DNA of 64,000 nucleotides. Origin: Mya arenaria. Its lineage: Eukaryota > Mollusca > Bivalvia > Myida > Myidae. The notes beneath the pieces are model-generated. The model saw only the letters and a program-made list of their open reading frames with translations, had not been told where the DNA came from and searched no databases. The stretch covers positions 37,689,152-37,753,151 of the forward strand of contig NC_069132.1 of assembly GCF_026914265.1 (NCBI RefSeq). The letters are read 5' to 3'. This document shows, in pieces, positions 23,330 to 35,838 of the stretch; position 1 is the stretch's first letter; the number at the start of each line of letters is the position of its first letter. A program made the translations under genes and the position numbers.

Positions 23330-24965
23330 CTATATACTCAAAGTTACAGTTTAAAGATGTTAACCTAATATGCTCCATTTACAGCTCATATATGTAAACC
23401 TTGTATGCTCCATTTACAGCTTAAGGATGTAAACCTTGTATGCTCCATTTACTGCTTAAGGGTGTTAACGTTATATGCTCCATTTACACCCTAAGGATGC
23501 TAACGTTATATGCTCCATTTACACCCTAAGGATGTTAACGTTATATGCTCCATTTAAAGCTTAAGAATGTTAACGTTACATGCTCCATTTACACCTAAAG
23601 AATGTTAACGTTACATGCTCCATTTACACCTTAAGAATGTTAACGCAACGTGCTCCATTTACAGCTTCAGGATGCTAACCTTACATGCTCCATTTACAGC
23701 TTAAGAATTTTAACGTAACATGCTCCATTTACAGCTTAAGAATTTTAACGTAACATGCTCCATTTACAGCTTAAGAATTTTAACGTAACATGCTCCATTT
23801 ACAGCTTAAGAATTTTAACGTAACATGCTCCATTTACAGCTTAAGAATTTTAACGTAACATGCTCCATTTACAGCTTAAGAATTTTAACGTAACATGCTC
23901 CATTTACAGCTTAAGAATTTTAACGTAACATGCTCCATTTACAGCTTAAGGATGTTAACGTATCAAGCTCCATTTAAAGCTTAAGAATGTTAACGTTACA
24001 TGCTCCATTTACACCTTAAGGATGTTAACGTCACATGCTCCATTTACACTTTAAGGATGTAAACCTTAACTGCTCCTTTTACAGCCTAAGAATGTTAACG
24101 TTACATTCTCCATTTACACCTTAAGGATATTAACGTTACATGCTCCATTTACAGCTTAAGGATGTAAACCTTGCATGCTCCATTTACAGCTTAAGAATGC
24201 TAAAGTTATATGCTCCATTTTCAGCTTAAGGATGTTAACGTTACATGCTCCATTTCTCCATTTACACCTTTACACATTAACTGCTCCTTTTACAGCTTAA
24301 GGATGTAAACCTTGCATGCTCCCTTCACAGCTTAAGAATTTTAACCTTGCATGCTCCATTTACAGCTTAAGGATGTAAACATTACATACTCCCTTCACAG
24401 CTTAAGAATGTTAACCTTGCATGCTCCATTTAGAGCTTAAGGATATAAACCTTGCATGCTCCATTTACAGCCTAAGGATGTTAACGTTACATGCTCCATT
24501 TACAGCTTAAGGATGTTAACGTTATATGCTCCATTTTCAGCTTAAGGATGTAAACCTTGCATGCTCCATTTACAGCTTAAGGATGTTAACGTTACATGCT
24601 CCATTTACAGCTTAAGGATGTTAACGTTATATGCTCCATTTTCAGCTTAAGGATGTAAACCTTGCATGCTCCATTTACAGCTTAAGGATGTTAACGTTAC
24701 ATGCTCCATTTACAGCTTAAGGATGATAACGTTACATGCTCCATTTACAGCTTAAGGATGTTAACGTTATATGCTCCATTTTCAGCTTAAGGATGTAAAC
24801 CTTGCATGCTCCATTTACAGCTTAAGGATGTTAACGCTACATGCTCCATTTACAGCTTAAGGATGTTAACGTTATATGCTCCATTTTCAGCTTAAGGATG
24901 TAAACCTTGCATGCCCCATTTACAGCTTAAGGATGTAAACATTATATGCTCCATTCCCAGCTTAA
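23330..24965. repeat. 35-bp minisatellite
   Basis: About 47 copies of a 35-bp unit containing ATGCTCCATTTACAGCTTAA and a GATGTTAACGTTAC block, with degraded copies on both sides (about 23180-25120). Bases about 23690-23950 hold seven nearly identical units of the AAGAATTTTAACGTAAC type. At 24535, 24640, 24780 and 24885 a TTTTCAGC variant recurs at 105, 140 and 105 bp, so three- and four-unit blocks have been copied. All frames contain stops. The array ends about 230 bp from the gene C membrane exon. Confidence 0.95.
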
Positions 24966-25198
24966 TAATGTTAACCTTAGATACTCACCTTACGGCTCAT
25001 AGTTCTAAACCTATCATAATAACCCATAAACAGCTCAAGAATTACAACCGACTATACCCCATGTACAGCTCATATATATTATCCTGATATACTTCTATAT
25101 ATATTACATATATGTTAATCTTATAAACTTTTTTCATTCCTTCTATAGTTAATTCATAGATTTCAAACATTGTTTTTTAAAATTTCATAGATATAAAG

Positions 25199-27934
25199 TC
25201 ATAATACCAGACCTCCATCCGAGGTATCCTTGTTTCGCTTACAGATGAAGCAATACGCAACGACGCCAGCTAAAATAGCAATAAATACCAATGTCCCGAC
25301 AACTGCTCCGATCACCAGTGCAACATTTCTAAAATACAAAAAAATATACAAAAAAAAGTAATCATGAGGAAAAACGGTTGTATTATGGTATTTTTTCGGA
25401 GTTCATTTATTGTTTCTAATGGAACAGCATTATTCCTACCATCCCTACCATGTCCTGGATGACCACTGAAACTCTTAACACGGAAAACATTAAGAGAGTT
25501 TTGTTGTATATTGGAAACACTTCTGTATAAACTAAATGCATAAGCGTTTTGCAACGGTTCTGTTGCACGATGAAATTAAATCTTCCTAGCACTGCTACAA
25601 TTTATGATCAATGGTACATTCCTTAAATTTCATAAATAAATAATGCTATGTAGGGTGGAGAATGATTTATTTTGTAAACCCATTTGTACTTGTAAGGTTT
25701 TTTTGTTTATAAAATGAGAGTTTATGTACCACACCTGTCTAGAAAAGTATAAACAACCTGTGGTGACCTCATAGTGCATAATTCACACTTCGAGTTTTCA
25801 TTATTGAAACTTAAAACAAACATGATTGAACACTTCACTATTCCTTACTTCACGATTTTTCTGACCACTGTTTATCAAAAGAATAATTAAGATCTAAGAT
25901 TTTTTTATGTCATCCCCGACTCCCAAATTTGCCAAGAAGCAAAGCTAAAGGAAGTTGTTAAGCAAAGCTTCTGTATTTGTTTGTTAGATGTAACGACGAA
26001 CTGATAGAACATCTTCGAACTTCCCTGGGCATGCTTTTTACATTGTTTAAATATTTGAAATACGAAGGGGTTTAGTAAGAATCACTGCACATGTAAAAGC
26101 AAAACGAAGCATGAAAGAAAACTTCATCCAATGTAAAAAACACACACAATATGGTAGCAACACAGCACTGATATCGACACACCAATGCACATCTTTGTGG
26201 CACAAATATTTATAAGCCCGATAATCGCAAAATTCTCCTTTTATTGATATTTTTCATCATTTTGGTCAGGACTGGTATTAAATATTGGTCTTAATTCTAA
26301 GAACGATGTAGCTAATCGGATTACTTGTTATTAATAATTAACCAATAAAATGAATGAAGTCAGTGAAGTGTGGCCATAAGATTAACTTACGTTGTTTAAT
26401 CATATTACACCATCCCTGGTTTATGTTAACGTTTGTACATAAGGCTAACGTCTGTGTATATATTGTATTGATGTAGCTTACCGGATTACTTTTTTATTCA
26501 TAGCAGTCCAATAGAGTGGATGAAATCAATGATGCATATCCATAAGATAAACACAAGTTGTATATTGAATACAACCCAATTTTTACCATGTTATTGGGTC
26601 TAACTGATATATTTATACAACTTTGATCACGATGTACATGTTACTCAAATGTATACTTACATATGAGCACAGCATTTTTCGTAGTTAAGTCTGTCATCAC
26701 AGCAGCCGTATTCGCAATATTTGACCACGCCCCCTTGTGTATTGCAGTAGTCTGGCTTGCCTCCGAGAACACCTTAAAAACGATATAATGTAATGTTTAC
26801 CTCTGAGAGAAGACGTTTTGTCTAACGCTCTATATAAATGTTGTATACGACTCCATAATAGGAATAACCGGAAGAACTGTGATTTTATCATGCCTCTTTC
26901 CATCGGAAATAATCTTACATGACCGAAAGCTAATTTTTGCTCGACCGACACACACAAAAAAATCTTTCTCTATATCTTATATTCACATACTTAACGATCA
27001 CCGTGAAAGCACATTCGAAACATCCACAAGTAAGCAAAACTTATGTATTATGTTAAACGTTGTATCTTTTTTTTGGACAGCCATATCATATCTTCATGGT
27101 GAACATTTTTGGAATAGCTTCTGTAATATACAATAGTCGTACAATACCCAATTAAGGGACATACAAAAAGTGATGTTTAACATTATTTTTTCTCAAATAA
27201 TGACAATAATTACCTACAACACATGATTAGTATGAATGGTCATTTATTGTGAGAATGTACTAATAATAATTTATTAATAATAAAGTAATTTATAAAATAT
27301 TAATCGTATATGACTATTTTCTGGCACACAAAATATGATCTGATGAAAAGCGCAGAAAAATCTGTAAAATTCTGACGTGTTCTAATTTCTCTTTCAAAAT
27401 GTTGAAACAATTACATAAATATTTACTTATAAATACAATCAAAAAGCTCTGGCTGATACTATAATAATCGTGAGTAATAAGTTTAAAATAGCAATAACGA
27501 TTATTTTGAAGGAGCAGTCATCCGAAGTAAACATTGTTATCGAAGATTGTAAATAAATGCTGTAAATATTCAACAAATATAGAGGTATGCTACTGAAGGC
27601 AGTACGAGCAATATTGAGATTTGTTTTTAAACTAAACATATCAACATGCACTTGACTATACAAATAAGAAAATGTTACCACTTACATTAAGTTAAACTTT
27701 GATTTAAAACAAAAAAAATCTACTAAAATAATTCTTATATTAAGTTAAATGTATAACTTAAATTGAAAAAGGTACTTAGATGATACGCAATTGAGTTAAA
27801 CTACGAATTAAAACAGAAAACATACCAAAAATAATTCTCGATTTGGTTAAACTAAGGATGAAAAGAGTAAAACAGTACTTACATTGGGTTAAACTAAGAA
27901 TTAAAACAGTAAAAGCAACTAAAATATCGTCCAT
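25199..27934 (-). CDS. Gene C: CYYR/Shisa-like short membrane protein, 97 aa
   Basis: Exons 27883-27934, 26661-26772 and 25199-25328 (52+112+130 nt), intron phases 1 and 2, matching genes A, B and D. Donors are GTAAGTAC and GTAAGTAT; acceptors end AAG and TAG. The signal peptide opens MDDILVAFTVLIL. The ectodomain has YCEYGCC and EKCC. The membrane helix is LVIGAVVGTLVFIAILAG, then YCFICKRNK and a short tail ending at TGA. Unlike A, B and D there is no Pro-rich PPxY exon in this reading. Alternatively the last exon ends at 25213 (weak GTCTGG donor) or just after the helix (good GTAAGC donor) and splices beyond the 35-bp minisatellite. The first two exons are secure; the 3' end is not. Confidence 0.72.
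27660..27890 (-). repeat. Degenerate tandem copies of gene C exon 1 and its donor
   Basis: The stretch ACTTACATT..GTTAAACTA.GAATTAAAACA, which is the reverse of exon 1's 3' end plus its splice donor, recurs three or four times at roughly 60-80 bp intervals (near 27680, 27735, 27795, 27845 and the true exon at 27883). Only the outermost copy has an open signal-peptide frame with a start codon. Confidence 0.6.
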
Positions 27935-28617
27935 TTTGTCAAATTATGTATATTGCACTGTATTTCGTGACATGAGTATGATTCACAGGTACGTAGATGA
28001 CAGGTAAACCACAGACAGACGCGTTACCTGCATTGATCGACCTAGTTTAGATGTAATGTTGACAAATGGGGTTTAAGTCGATTCATTCATGCTATTTACC
28101 AAATGGGAATGAATACAACGTATTTACAATATTCATAAATAACTAGACGTAATTTAGTAAATGATATAATGTACTTCAGGACTACTTCTTATTCAAACAA
28201 TATTATTTTAAGGATATAAACGCAAAAATCAATCAATACAAATAATTGTAAAGACAAAATGGAATAGACAAAACGGTATAAAATGCAATGGTTTAGCATT
28301 TCCTAACACACATTATTCACTATGTAGGGAAAACATTAAGTCGGCACAGTAGTAGTTTATGCCGTGCATATATTTTTGTAATTTTAAAGGCGAACAGTAA
28401 ATGATGATTGATTTTTTAATGCATTTTCATGCTTTGCTCACGCGACGTTAATACTTAATACATAAAATCATATGGTTTGTGTACATCCTTTATAATAAAT
28501 AGCTACGTGGCCACAATATCTCTATTTTAAAAAAAAGACCAAAATCGCTTTTGAATGGCTAATTTTTCATACCAATTTTGAACTGCAATCCAGAATAAAA
28601 ATAAGTTTAAATAGAGA
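27935..28617. other. Upstream region of gene C, no gene seen
   Basis: AT-rich, no supported exon, and no TATA box at the position conserved in genes A and B. Nothing else recognised. Confidence 0.4.
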
Positions 28618-28710
28618 ATACTAGGTTAGAGCCGTGGGTGGAGGAAATTAATCTAGCTAGGCGGGGGGATTTTACCGATAAATTCCGTTGCCACGGCACT
28701 AACCTAGTAT
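28618..28710. mobile_element. Short inverted-repeat element
   Basis: TACTAGGTTAGAGCCGTGG at the left end is mirrored by CCACGGCACTAACCTAGTA at the right end (18 of 19 bases), around a loop of about 55 bp containing a GGCGGGGGG run. Possibly a very small MITE; no second copy was seen in this window. Confidence 0.65.
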
Positions 28711-30900
28711 TTTATTAATCCTGTTACTTTGTTTATTAAAACAAGATGAATTTTATTATTTTTTTTATCTCTAGGTCCCCATGATTAAATGTGCCCAAAG
28801 TAAGTAAGTGAGCGAGTACAGGAGTACGAAAACTTGTTTATGCACCCTAAAGTTTGTGCCTTTCCCACCCTGCCATTAATAATGCCCTTCAAGCTCAGCC
28901 TAGACGTGTTTAAGAATTGCACTGGTTTGCAGACCAATCAATGATACATACAATTATAGCTAAACACCAAAGGAGCCAGGAATAGAATAGTTTTTTTTCT
29001 TTCTAGAGATGTGTTTACTCTGGCAGAAGGTAAAATTAGGCTTGCTCAGAAGTACGGGCCTAAAGTCTTGTTTCAAAATTAGATATTAATTTGGGTTAAA
29101 TTCGCTTCTGACTTCACTTATATATTTAACAAGAAATTGATGTCGAACGGTAAAAAAAATGAGCTAATGAGCCAATCAATTAACGTAGCCTCTACATACG
29201 GGATACTGCTAAAAGGTAGGACTCTGCATACCAAATATATGTTAAAGCTCATTTGGCAACCTACAGAATATGGAGCGAAAGCAGTGATAGTGTTCGCACT
29301 TATTTAATCCACTTACTCCGCCCTTCGTATAGTCACGTGATAATTTGGCGCGAAAGTTGAACAGCCTACTGGGCCAGTATTCAATATTGACCTTATCCTT
29401 ATCCCCTTCTGGGTGCCGACTATATTTGATATTACTTAAGAATTATTCCAACTAAGGGACCAGTTCATAAACTACAGAACAATGCTTTGAATATTTTCCA
29501 CGTTGTATGATAAAATGTGAAGTTTAGTGTGTTTGATAAAACTTTACACTTTTACTGATAATGAAACCTTAATTATAATAGCCCTGCTTATCATTTTTAA
29601 AATTTTGATTTTAAATACCAAATCAATCATAACAACTCGGCCATCTCCGGTAAGTTTTGAGATAGATACTGGCCGAGGTGTTCCGATTGATACCCCCACC
29701 CCATAGATGAAGGTTACACGGTACTATTACAATATCCTTTATGTTTCTAAACCTCCTACGCAGTAATCTCCCTTGGCGACAACAAAAAGCCGAGTTTTGA
29801 AAAATTAACATTGAGCTTAACTGTTTGTTTTGAAAATGTCATTCGAAAGAATGAACTCCAGATAATTCCCTCTGAATGTATAGTAATTTTATCCCCGTTA
29901 TATTTACTCAAAAGTAAAATGTGTTCACAAAAACAAAAATACAATATATATTTAGCCCGGAATTCACATAACTGGTTTTCCCATGCCGGTATAAATAAAA
30001 GGTGAATTTCATGCTATTTAATTACATGTATAAGACCAATGCCTCTTATTTCTTCCGAAGTAACGTGTGTATACTTTTGGTATAATTTAGTTTGTACCGG
30101 AGGATTAGCTTGGAAAATAAGAATATCTATAATTCCGGACTTAAACTATTGTAACAATATTATCAACCATAATGTCCTTCGAACATATGATATATACAGA
30201 CCCATCAAAACGCAAGTTTCTAATCGTAAATTTAAGTTAAATCTATTTGCTCTATGAATACGGCCCCTAGTGTAAGTCTCACAAAATGAGTGTCGGAAGA
30301 TGGTTAGTTGTCGCGGCTTTGTGAATATGTTATAATAGCACATATAATGAATTAATTAATGTTTGTTCAAGCACCGAAACATGAACGTTTATTGCATGTT
30401 TTTTTTAAATCATCAACTTGCTTATTTTTAGATTGTTATAAATACCTACGTATGGTCGCATAGTACAGAACTTTGCTTGGATGACCTTGTGAAGTTTTAG
30501 GACGAAACGAAGATTGTCAAATAAATATTTTAATTGTGTACATGAAAGTGGTAAATACCATACAAGAATGAAGTTGTATGAACCAGTAGTAAGGTCGAAT
30601 CATACCGTGCGAATCCTATGTATTTTTTGTGTGTTTTTTCTGTTATTTTGTTTTCGGAGTTTCGAACTATTTTTGAGGCAGCACAATCGAAAACACATAT
30701 GCATGTGCAGACCTTAATTATGGCACATATCTCGTAGAATACCTGTCCAACGTTTTGACCAATATTTGCAGACAACTTGTGGCCATCCGCGGCGAGTTCT
30801 AGCCGCATATGGGCATGTGAGAAATGATGTAACAGAGTTGTATGCGTATTAGTTTTCAAGCTTTCAGTGTGTGTATACCACGAGATACATTGCGTCATCA
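28711..30900. other. Intergenic, no supported gene
   Basis: Several 60-70 codon open frames on both strands lack domains, splice context or a paralogue and are taken as chance. No repeat family clearly recognised. Confidence 0.4.
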
Positions 30901-31320
30901 AATGCTACGTCGGAAGGCAATATTTTGCTTTGAATGAAGACTTCAAACAAAGATAACTTTACTATTTCTTTACCATTTGAAATGAAACATAGCGAAGTCT
31001 GCGCCGCTTACTGAGCCTCGCCTTCGATCTTTTACCTGAGTTTGATTGAGAGTTTAGTTTCTTAAAACACCTCGACAAACCTTAACGCAAAACTGCTGCC
31101 CGATGGAGCACTGTCAAAACGTTTTTTTTGGAAATAGGTTTATCTAAGTGCTGGAAGAAATTAATCAACTCATCAAACTCCGGTAATAAAACGGGGCGGG
31201 GCTCTTTAAGCGGAATAGAATGCCCTTTGTTTCATTTGAAATGGTGAAGAAAAAGAAAAGTCTTCTTTTTTAGAAGTCTTCATTTTAAGAAAAGTGCTGC
31301 CTTCCGACCTAACATATATG
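30901..31320. mobile_element. MITE with inverted repeats of about 115 bp
   Basis: The left arm (about 30903-31020) and right arm (about 31205-31320) are inverted copies sharing GTCGGAAGGCA, AATGAAGACTTC and CCATTT.AAATGAAACA. The central part (ACTCCGGTAATAAAACG) matches 18190-18540, showing dispersal. No ORF. Confidence 0.7.
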
Positions 31321-32563
31321 ATGTAACTTATCACATGGTATACACAAACTGGCTTTTACTTATTTGTTTTCTTTATAATTCCATCAAATTATCTGATTTC
31401 CCAACTTGTCAGACAATGTCATATATTTCCACATACGCTTCTTACTTACGTGAATATATTTTTTTTCAACACAAAATTGTATTATACTTTTATTCACCAG
31501 TAAATAAAACAAGCACTATATAAGTAGCAACACAAGCAAACTCTTATCAGCATACACAAAGAAAACATTTAAGAAACATAAATGAATGTTAAATTAAAGA
31601 CCAAAAAACTTGGATATATAATATTATGCTATTCATAGATTCCATACTCTTACATTTCACTAAGGCCATTATAAACAGCTTGTTTGGCATTGGAAAGGTA
31701 TAGTTAGTTGAAATCGTTCGTAATAATGACTATATGAGCCAGTTGTTCAGACCTTGGATAAAGTTAACAACGTCGTTAACGTCATCGTTGTTAACTTTCT
31801 AAACCTTAATGGTCTAAAAGTTTCATGGATAAACCTCTGGACCTGCTGTATTTCTAGTAATATTTGAGACAACTGTTTCAGCTGTACTTGCTTATTGACA
31901 TATATTAGCACACTATCAAATAGTTCACGTTTCAAAATGTACTTAATTAAACACGATTTTAACTAACAAAGTTTTAAACAAGCAAACATTATTAATCAAC
32001 ACCTAGTTGCTCAGCTAAAGAATAATCAATAAATCGGTATAGTCTGTTAACAAATATATGTAATGACTCGATATTAGAACAAAACTGTGTTGCCAATTCA
32101 AGGGATATACAGTAATTCGGTACTTTCATGTCTCGGCAGGAACACTTGAAACAAGTAATTTGTATAAGGATGTCCACATACTATTTCAAATAAGCCAGGG
32201 CTTGTTTTCATAAAAGGTCATCTCAGGTCATTGCATTACTTAACTCATTTGCTTAAGTAAAGTATCTCACTAAGTTTAAAACACTTCTATTTCTTTTAAA
32301 AACTTGACCATCAAAATATTAGGAAAGACTTTAGAAATCTAAAGTGTAATCATTGTTGCCAAGAGTGTTTATTTATAAATGCCAATTGCAGTGTCGGATA
32401 TGGATGATATTATTTTGTGTTCATGGGTATAAAATTTACGAATGAAAATCTATTTATGAAATTTGGTATGCAATCAATCGTATTTTTATATGCTTTTTGC
32501 ACTGACGTCCCACAGGAAAAATACTTGAAAAAAACGGACATAATTAGGCCATCATAAGATGTT
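31321..32563. other. 3' flank of gene D, no other gene seen
   Basis: The part next to 32564 is the likely 3' UTR of gene D; beyond it no exon or repeat was recognised. Confidence 0.4.
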
Positions 32564-35114
32564 CTAATACACGCGACTCTTTCCATATGGTGGTGGTTCC
32601 TGCATGCCTTGGTTGTTCGGAAAGGCGGTGCCGGGGCCCACATATCCCGGCGGAAGGGGTGGCTGTGCTTGACCTTGCTGCTGACCATAGAATGTCTGTT
32701 GCATTGGGATTCCCTGGGACGTTTGGCCTGAAATATGTCATACTAGTAATCGCATTCAATATATTATGAACACAAACGTATATATATATATATATATTTT
32801 AGGGGGCGGGGTCCCCTAAAATTGTCCAAGTTTACTATTTATTTCAGTACAGAAAAAAGTAGTATAATACGCACAAAATGCACCATTTTAGGCTAGAAAT
32901 TGATAAAAATTCCTTAGGGAGTACCGCTCCGCCTGCCAACGTATTCAACCAAATGAATTTCGGTTCGGAGGAAGGGGCGCAAAAATCTTGCTCCGCCCTG
33001 CTAACTTGAGAGTTTGCTTTGTATACAAAAACAGTTACTGTTAAAAACACAACTATCACCGTGTATAACTCGGCATAATTGCACTGTGTAGAACACGGAG
33101 ATATATATACTTCATGCTAATTTATGATGTGTACATAGTTAAACCTCATATGAATACTGATGCACATTTAACCGTCTCCATGGCCTAGTGGTAAAGCATC
33201 CGCCTACCAAGTGGGAGGTCGTGGGTTCAATCCCTGGCCGCGTCATACCAAAATACGTAAAATGTTGGTGCAAGTAGCTCCCTTGCCTGGCGCTAAGCAT
33301 TTAAAGGGTAGTGCTTGGAAAAGTGGTGTACTCAGTACTGGTTTAACCCAGGAAAGTTGTATCCCGTGTATCGGTGCTTTACACCGAGCACGTAAAAGAA
33401 CCAAGGAGAGCTAGGAAAAAGAGCTAGGGTATAGCACCCGGACTTCCTTGTATCCCACCACTGTCTCTTCAGCGTGCTGTCCCTTCAGCACAAAACAAAG
33501 GACCCCGATGGAAATAAGTGCTTGCACTTTCACGGATTATCTTAGACCGCAAGTCTAAAGAAATACATACTCGTGCTTATAACGTAAGGGCCGTCCGCCG
33601 CCGTGGTGACGGTACGTCCATGTGTAACACGTGACCGCGTCATACAGCAGACACAGCAGACGATAACGCTGACAATGCAGGCGACAAGAGTCACAGCGCC
33701 AACCACAATTCCGATAATAGGTCCGATCGTAAGGACGCTTCCAGCCGTGTTCGTGAACTTCTTCAAACTGGAAATTTAAAAGAATGTCTACGAACCACTT
33801 CTCACAAAATCGCTTTAGTTTTAGACTATGTTTGACTCTAGAGTTTCCATTGTTTACATGGGATGAATAATAATGAAGTGTTCTTTACTGAAGTTAATAT
33901 TTATGTGTTGACAAATTGTCTGTCCATGCCTTGTGATCTTGGTTTTTAAGCTCGATGTAGATTATATAACGTGTACTAAACATATACTCAAGTTTACGGC
34001 ACATGTACCCTAATACAATATAACTTAGCAAGCTTGTCAGAAACACAAAACAGGACAACAACTTTTCACAAGAGACCACTCGTTTATCAAACAAGAAAAC
34101 ACAATTACATGTAAAAGGATTCAAAAGAAGGAATTTAGTTTAATTCAAAAAGGTTTTGGTATCCATTATTACGACTGTTCCTTTTATACCGGCGATTCTA
34201 TTTTTTAGGGATATCAATTGTGTCCGTGGTATAGTCCGTGTCAGTCACAGTTATTTAAATAACATACGCTTATAAAAACATATTATCTGTAACCATGCTT
34301 CAAAGTCATTGGAGTGTGATATGTGTATATGAATGCTCTAGCGCGTATCATAAAAGAAAGAAAAAATAGAATATTTTAATCCTACCCACACACCTACCTA
34401 CTAAAGTATTAAATAACTACATTGCCTTTCTACCTACCAACTTTTAATCTATTCTAATTATTTTACTTAATCTAACTAGCCTGCATGCCTACCTGAATCA
34501 AGCTTAATTTGTTAAAGACACGAGTAGAAACAATTGATATTAAAATACTAATAAGGGCAGTTTTAATGGAGTTGTCAGGGTAAAGTTGTAAATATTTTTC
34601 AGTACAAACCTATTTGTATCACAGCATTTATAATAGCCTGGGTGTCTAATGTCATGACAACATCCAGTTTGGCAAGTGATGTAATAAACATCGTTTAGTG
34701 GATACACGCTTGATAACCACTTATCATAGGAACGGCAGCTTTCGGTACTGCATTGCACTAAAAACATGTGATTTGAGGATATCTGGCTAAAAATGTCAAT
34801 AATATTTCAACATAATAGTACATGTATTTGAGAAATTTATAAAAATGGATTTACTATTATAGTATCATAACACGTCCTACTTGGGAGACGGAATCGAAAC
34901 AATGCAGTTCATTTACCGCTGTATCTTTTCAAAAGAACCTATAATAAGCTATACGATATATCTTTTTTTATCAGAAACAAGAAAAAACGTAATGCACATA
35001 ATTGGTAACTATTTTCATAATTTTACATATAATACGTATAAAGTGAAATAACATTAATTTCATACCCAAAGAAACAATAAACACGAATGCTAAAACATTC
35101 ATAATATCCGCCAT
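32564..35114 (-). CDS. Gene D: CYYR/Shisa-like membrane protein, 185 aa
   Basis: Exons 35066-35114, 34610-34757, 33571-33767 and 32564-32727 (49+148+197+164 nt, ending TAG), intron phases 1, 2, 1. Donors are GTATGA, GTTTGT and GTATGT; acceptors are TTTTTAG, TTCCAG and TTTCAG. The signal peptide opens MADIMNVLAFVFIVSLV. The ectodomain (about 18-66) is longer than in A-C, with extra cysteines before the family GCC...KCC pattern. A membrane helix (about 77-103) ends in CCVCC. The tail is rich in Gln, Gly and Pro, with LPPGYVGPG and PPPY at 176-179, the usual WW-domain ligand. It diverges well from A and B and is an older paralogue. A SINE sits in the last intron, about 30 bp from the exon 3 donor. 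Confidence 0.85.
32799..32822. repeat. Small hairpin in last intron of gene D
   Basis: TTTTAGGGG and CCCCTAAAA are inverted around a short G-rich loop, directly beside an AT dinucleotide run (about 32779-32799). Confidence 0.6.
33171..33540 (+). mobile_element. tRNA-derived SINE, second family
   Basis: The head has TGGCCTAGTGGTAAAGCATCC (A box) and GGGTTCAATCCC (B box), then a body of about 300 bp with GCACCCGGACTTCC and a 3' end near TTTCACGG. It differs from the SINE pair at 19622 and 38430. It lies in the last intron of gene D on the opposite strand, ending about 30 bp from the exon 3 donor. Confidence 0.8.
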
Positions 35115-35838
35115 CCTGTGGTCCAAATGGGTTATCATCTGTAATCTGAAATTATCATTGTCAAAACGCCTTGAACTTCAGTCATGTTATCTTCTATAGC
35201 GATTACTTTGATAATGTATCACGGGTTCTATGAATCGTTTGTTTTTCGTTTTTTCTTTAAATTTCAAAGTAATTAAGAATTTGCAATAGTTGAGCCATTG
35301 TGTTATTCTTGGGTGACGCTAAAGTCATAGTTTTACCAGTTTCAATGCAAACCGAAAGTAAAAGTAGAGCAAAATCAATGTTAAATAAAAAATAAACATC
35401 TAAAACTCTGGTCCATCATTATTTTAGCATAAATCAATAGGATCCAAACCAGTTAATGAAACACAAACAACAATGAACTATCTTAAATAAAAAAGTCAAA
35501 TTGCGTTAGCCAGAAACCCCAACATCAAAAAAGTAAACAAATAAATTCATCATTAAAAAGGCATGTGTAAGTAATCTTAAAACCTTCTATCTAGTGTCAT
35601 CTGATTAACCATAACTGAAAATGTCAACCGTAGATTCATTGAAGAATTTCTTCGTTGTAATATCTACACACTCCTATTTTCTGTGTATTTAAATTCCCTA
35701 AACCAGGAAGTAAATGCATTGTTCAATAAATATAAGAACCCTTCTACCTTTTATAAAAGCTGCAGTACGATTTGATCTTTTATATACAGTCTTAAGTACA
35801 TGTTGAAATGAGAATCATCCCTAACCTTTAAATTTTGA
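35115..35838. other. Upstream of gene D, no gene seen
   Basis: Non-coding. The gene D promoter should lie here, but no core element is convincing. Confidence 0.4.

Noticed and set aside
23330..24965. CRISPR-like array of direct repeats of about 35 bp
   Set aside because: The units are contiguous, with no unique spacers, and the setting is a eukaryotic genome; it is a minisatellite.
30530..30901. 123-codon open frame on the minus strand
   Set aside because: No recognisable domain, no matching exon context, and its upstream end abuts a MITE.
33171..33245. tRNA gene on the plus strand
   Set aside because: The tRNA-like head is fused to a body of about 300 bp and shows no clean acceptor stem; a SINE fits better.
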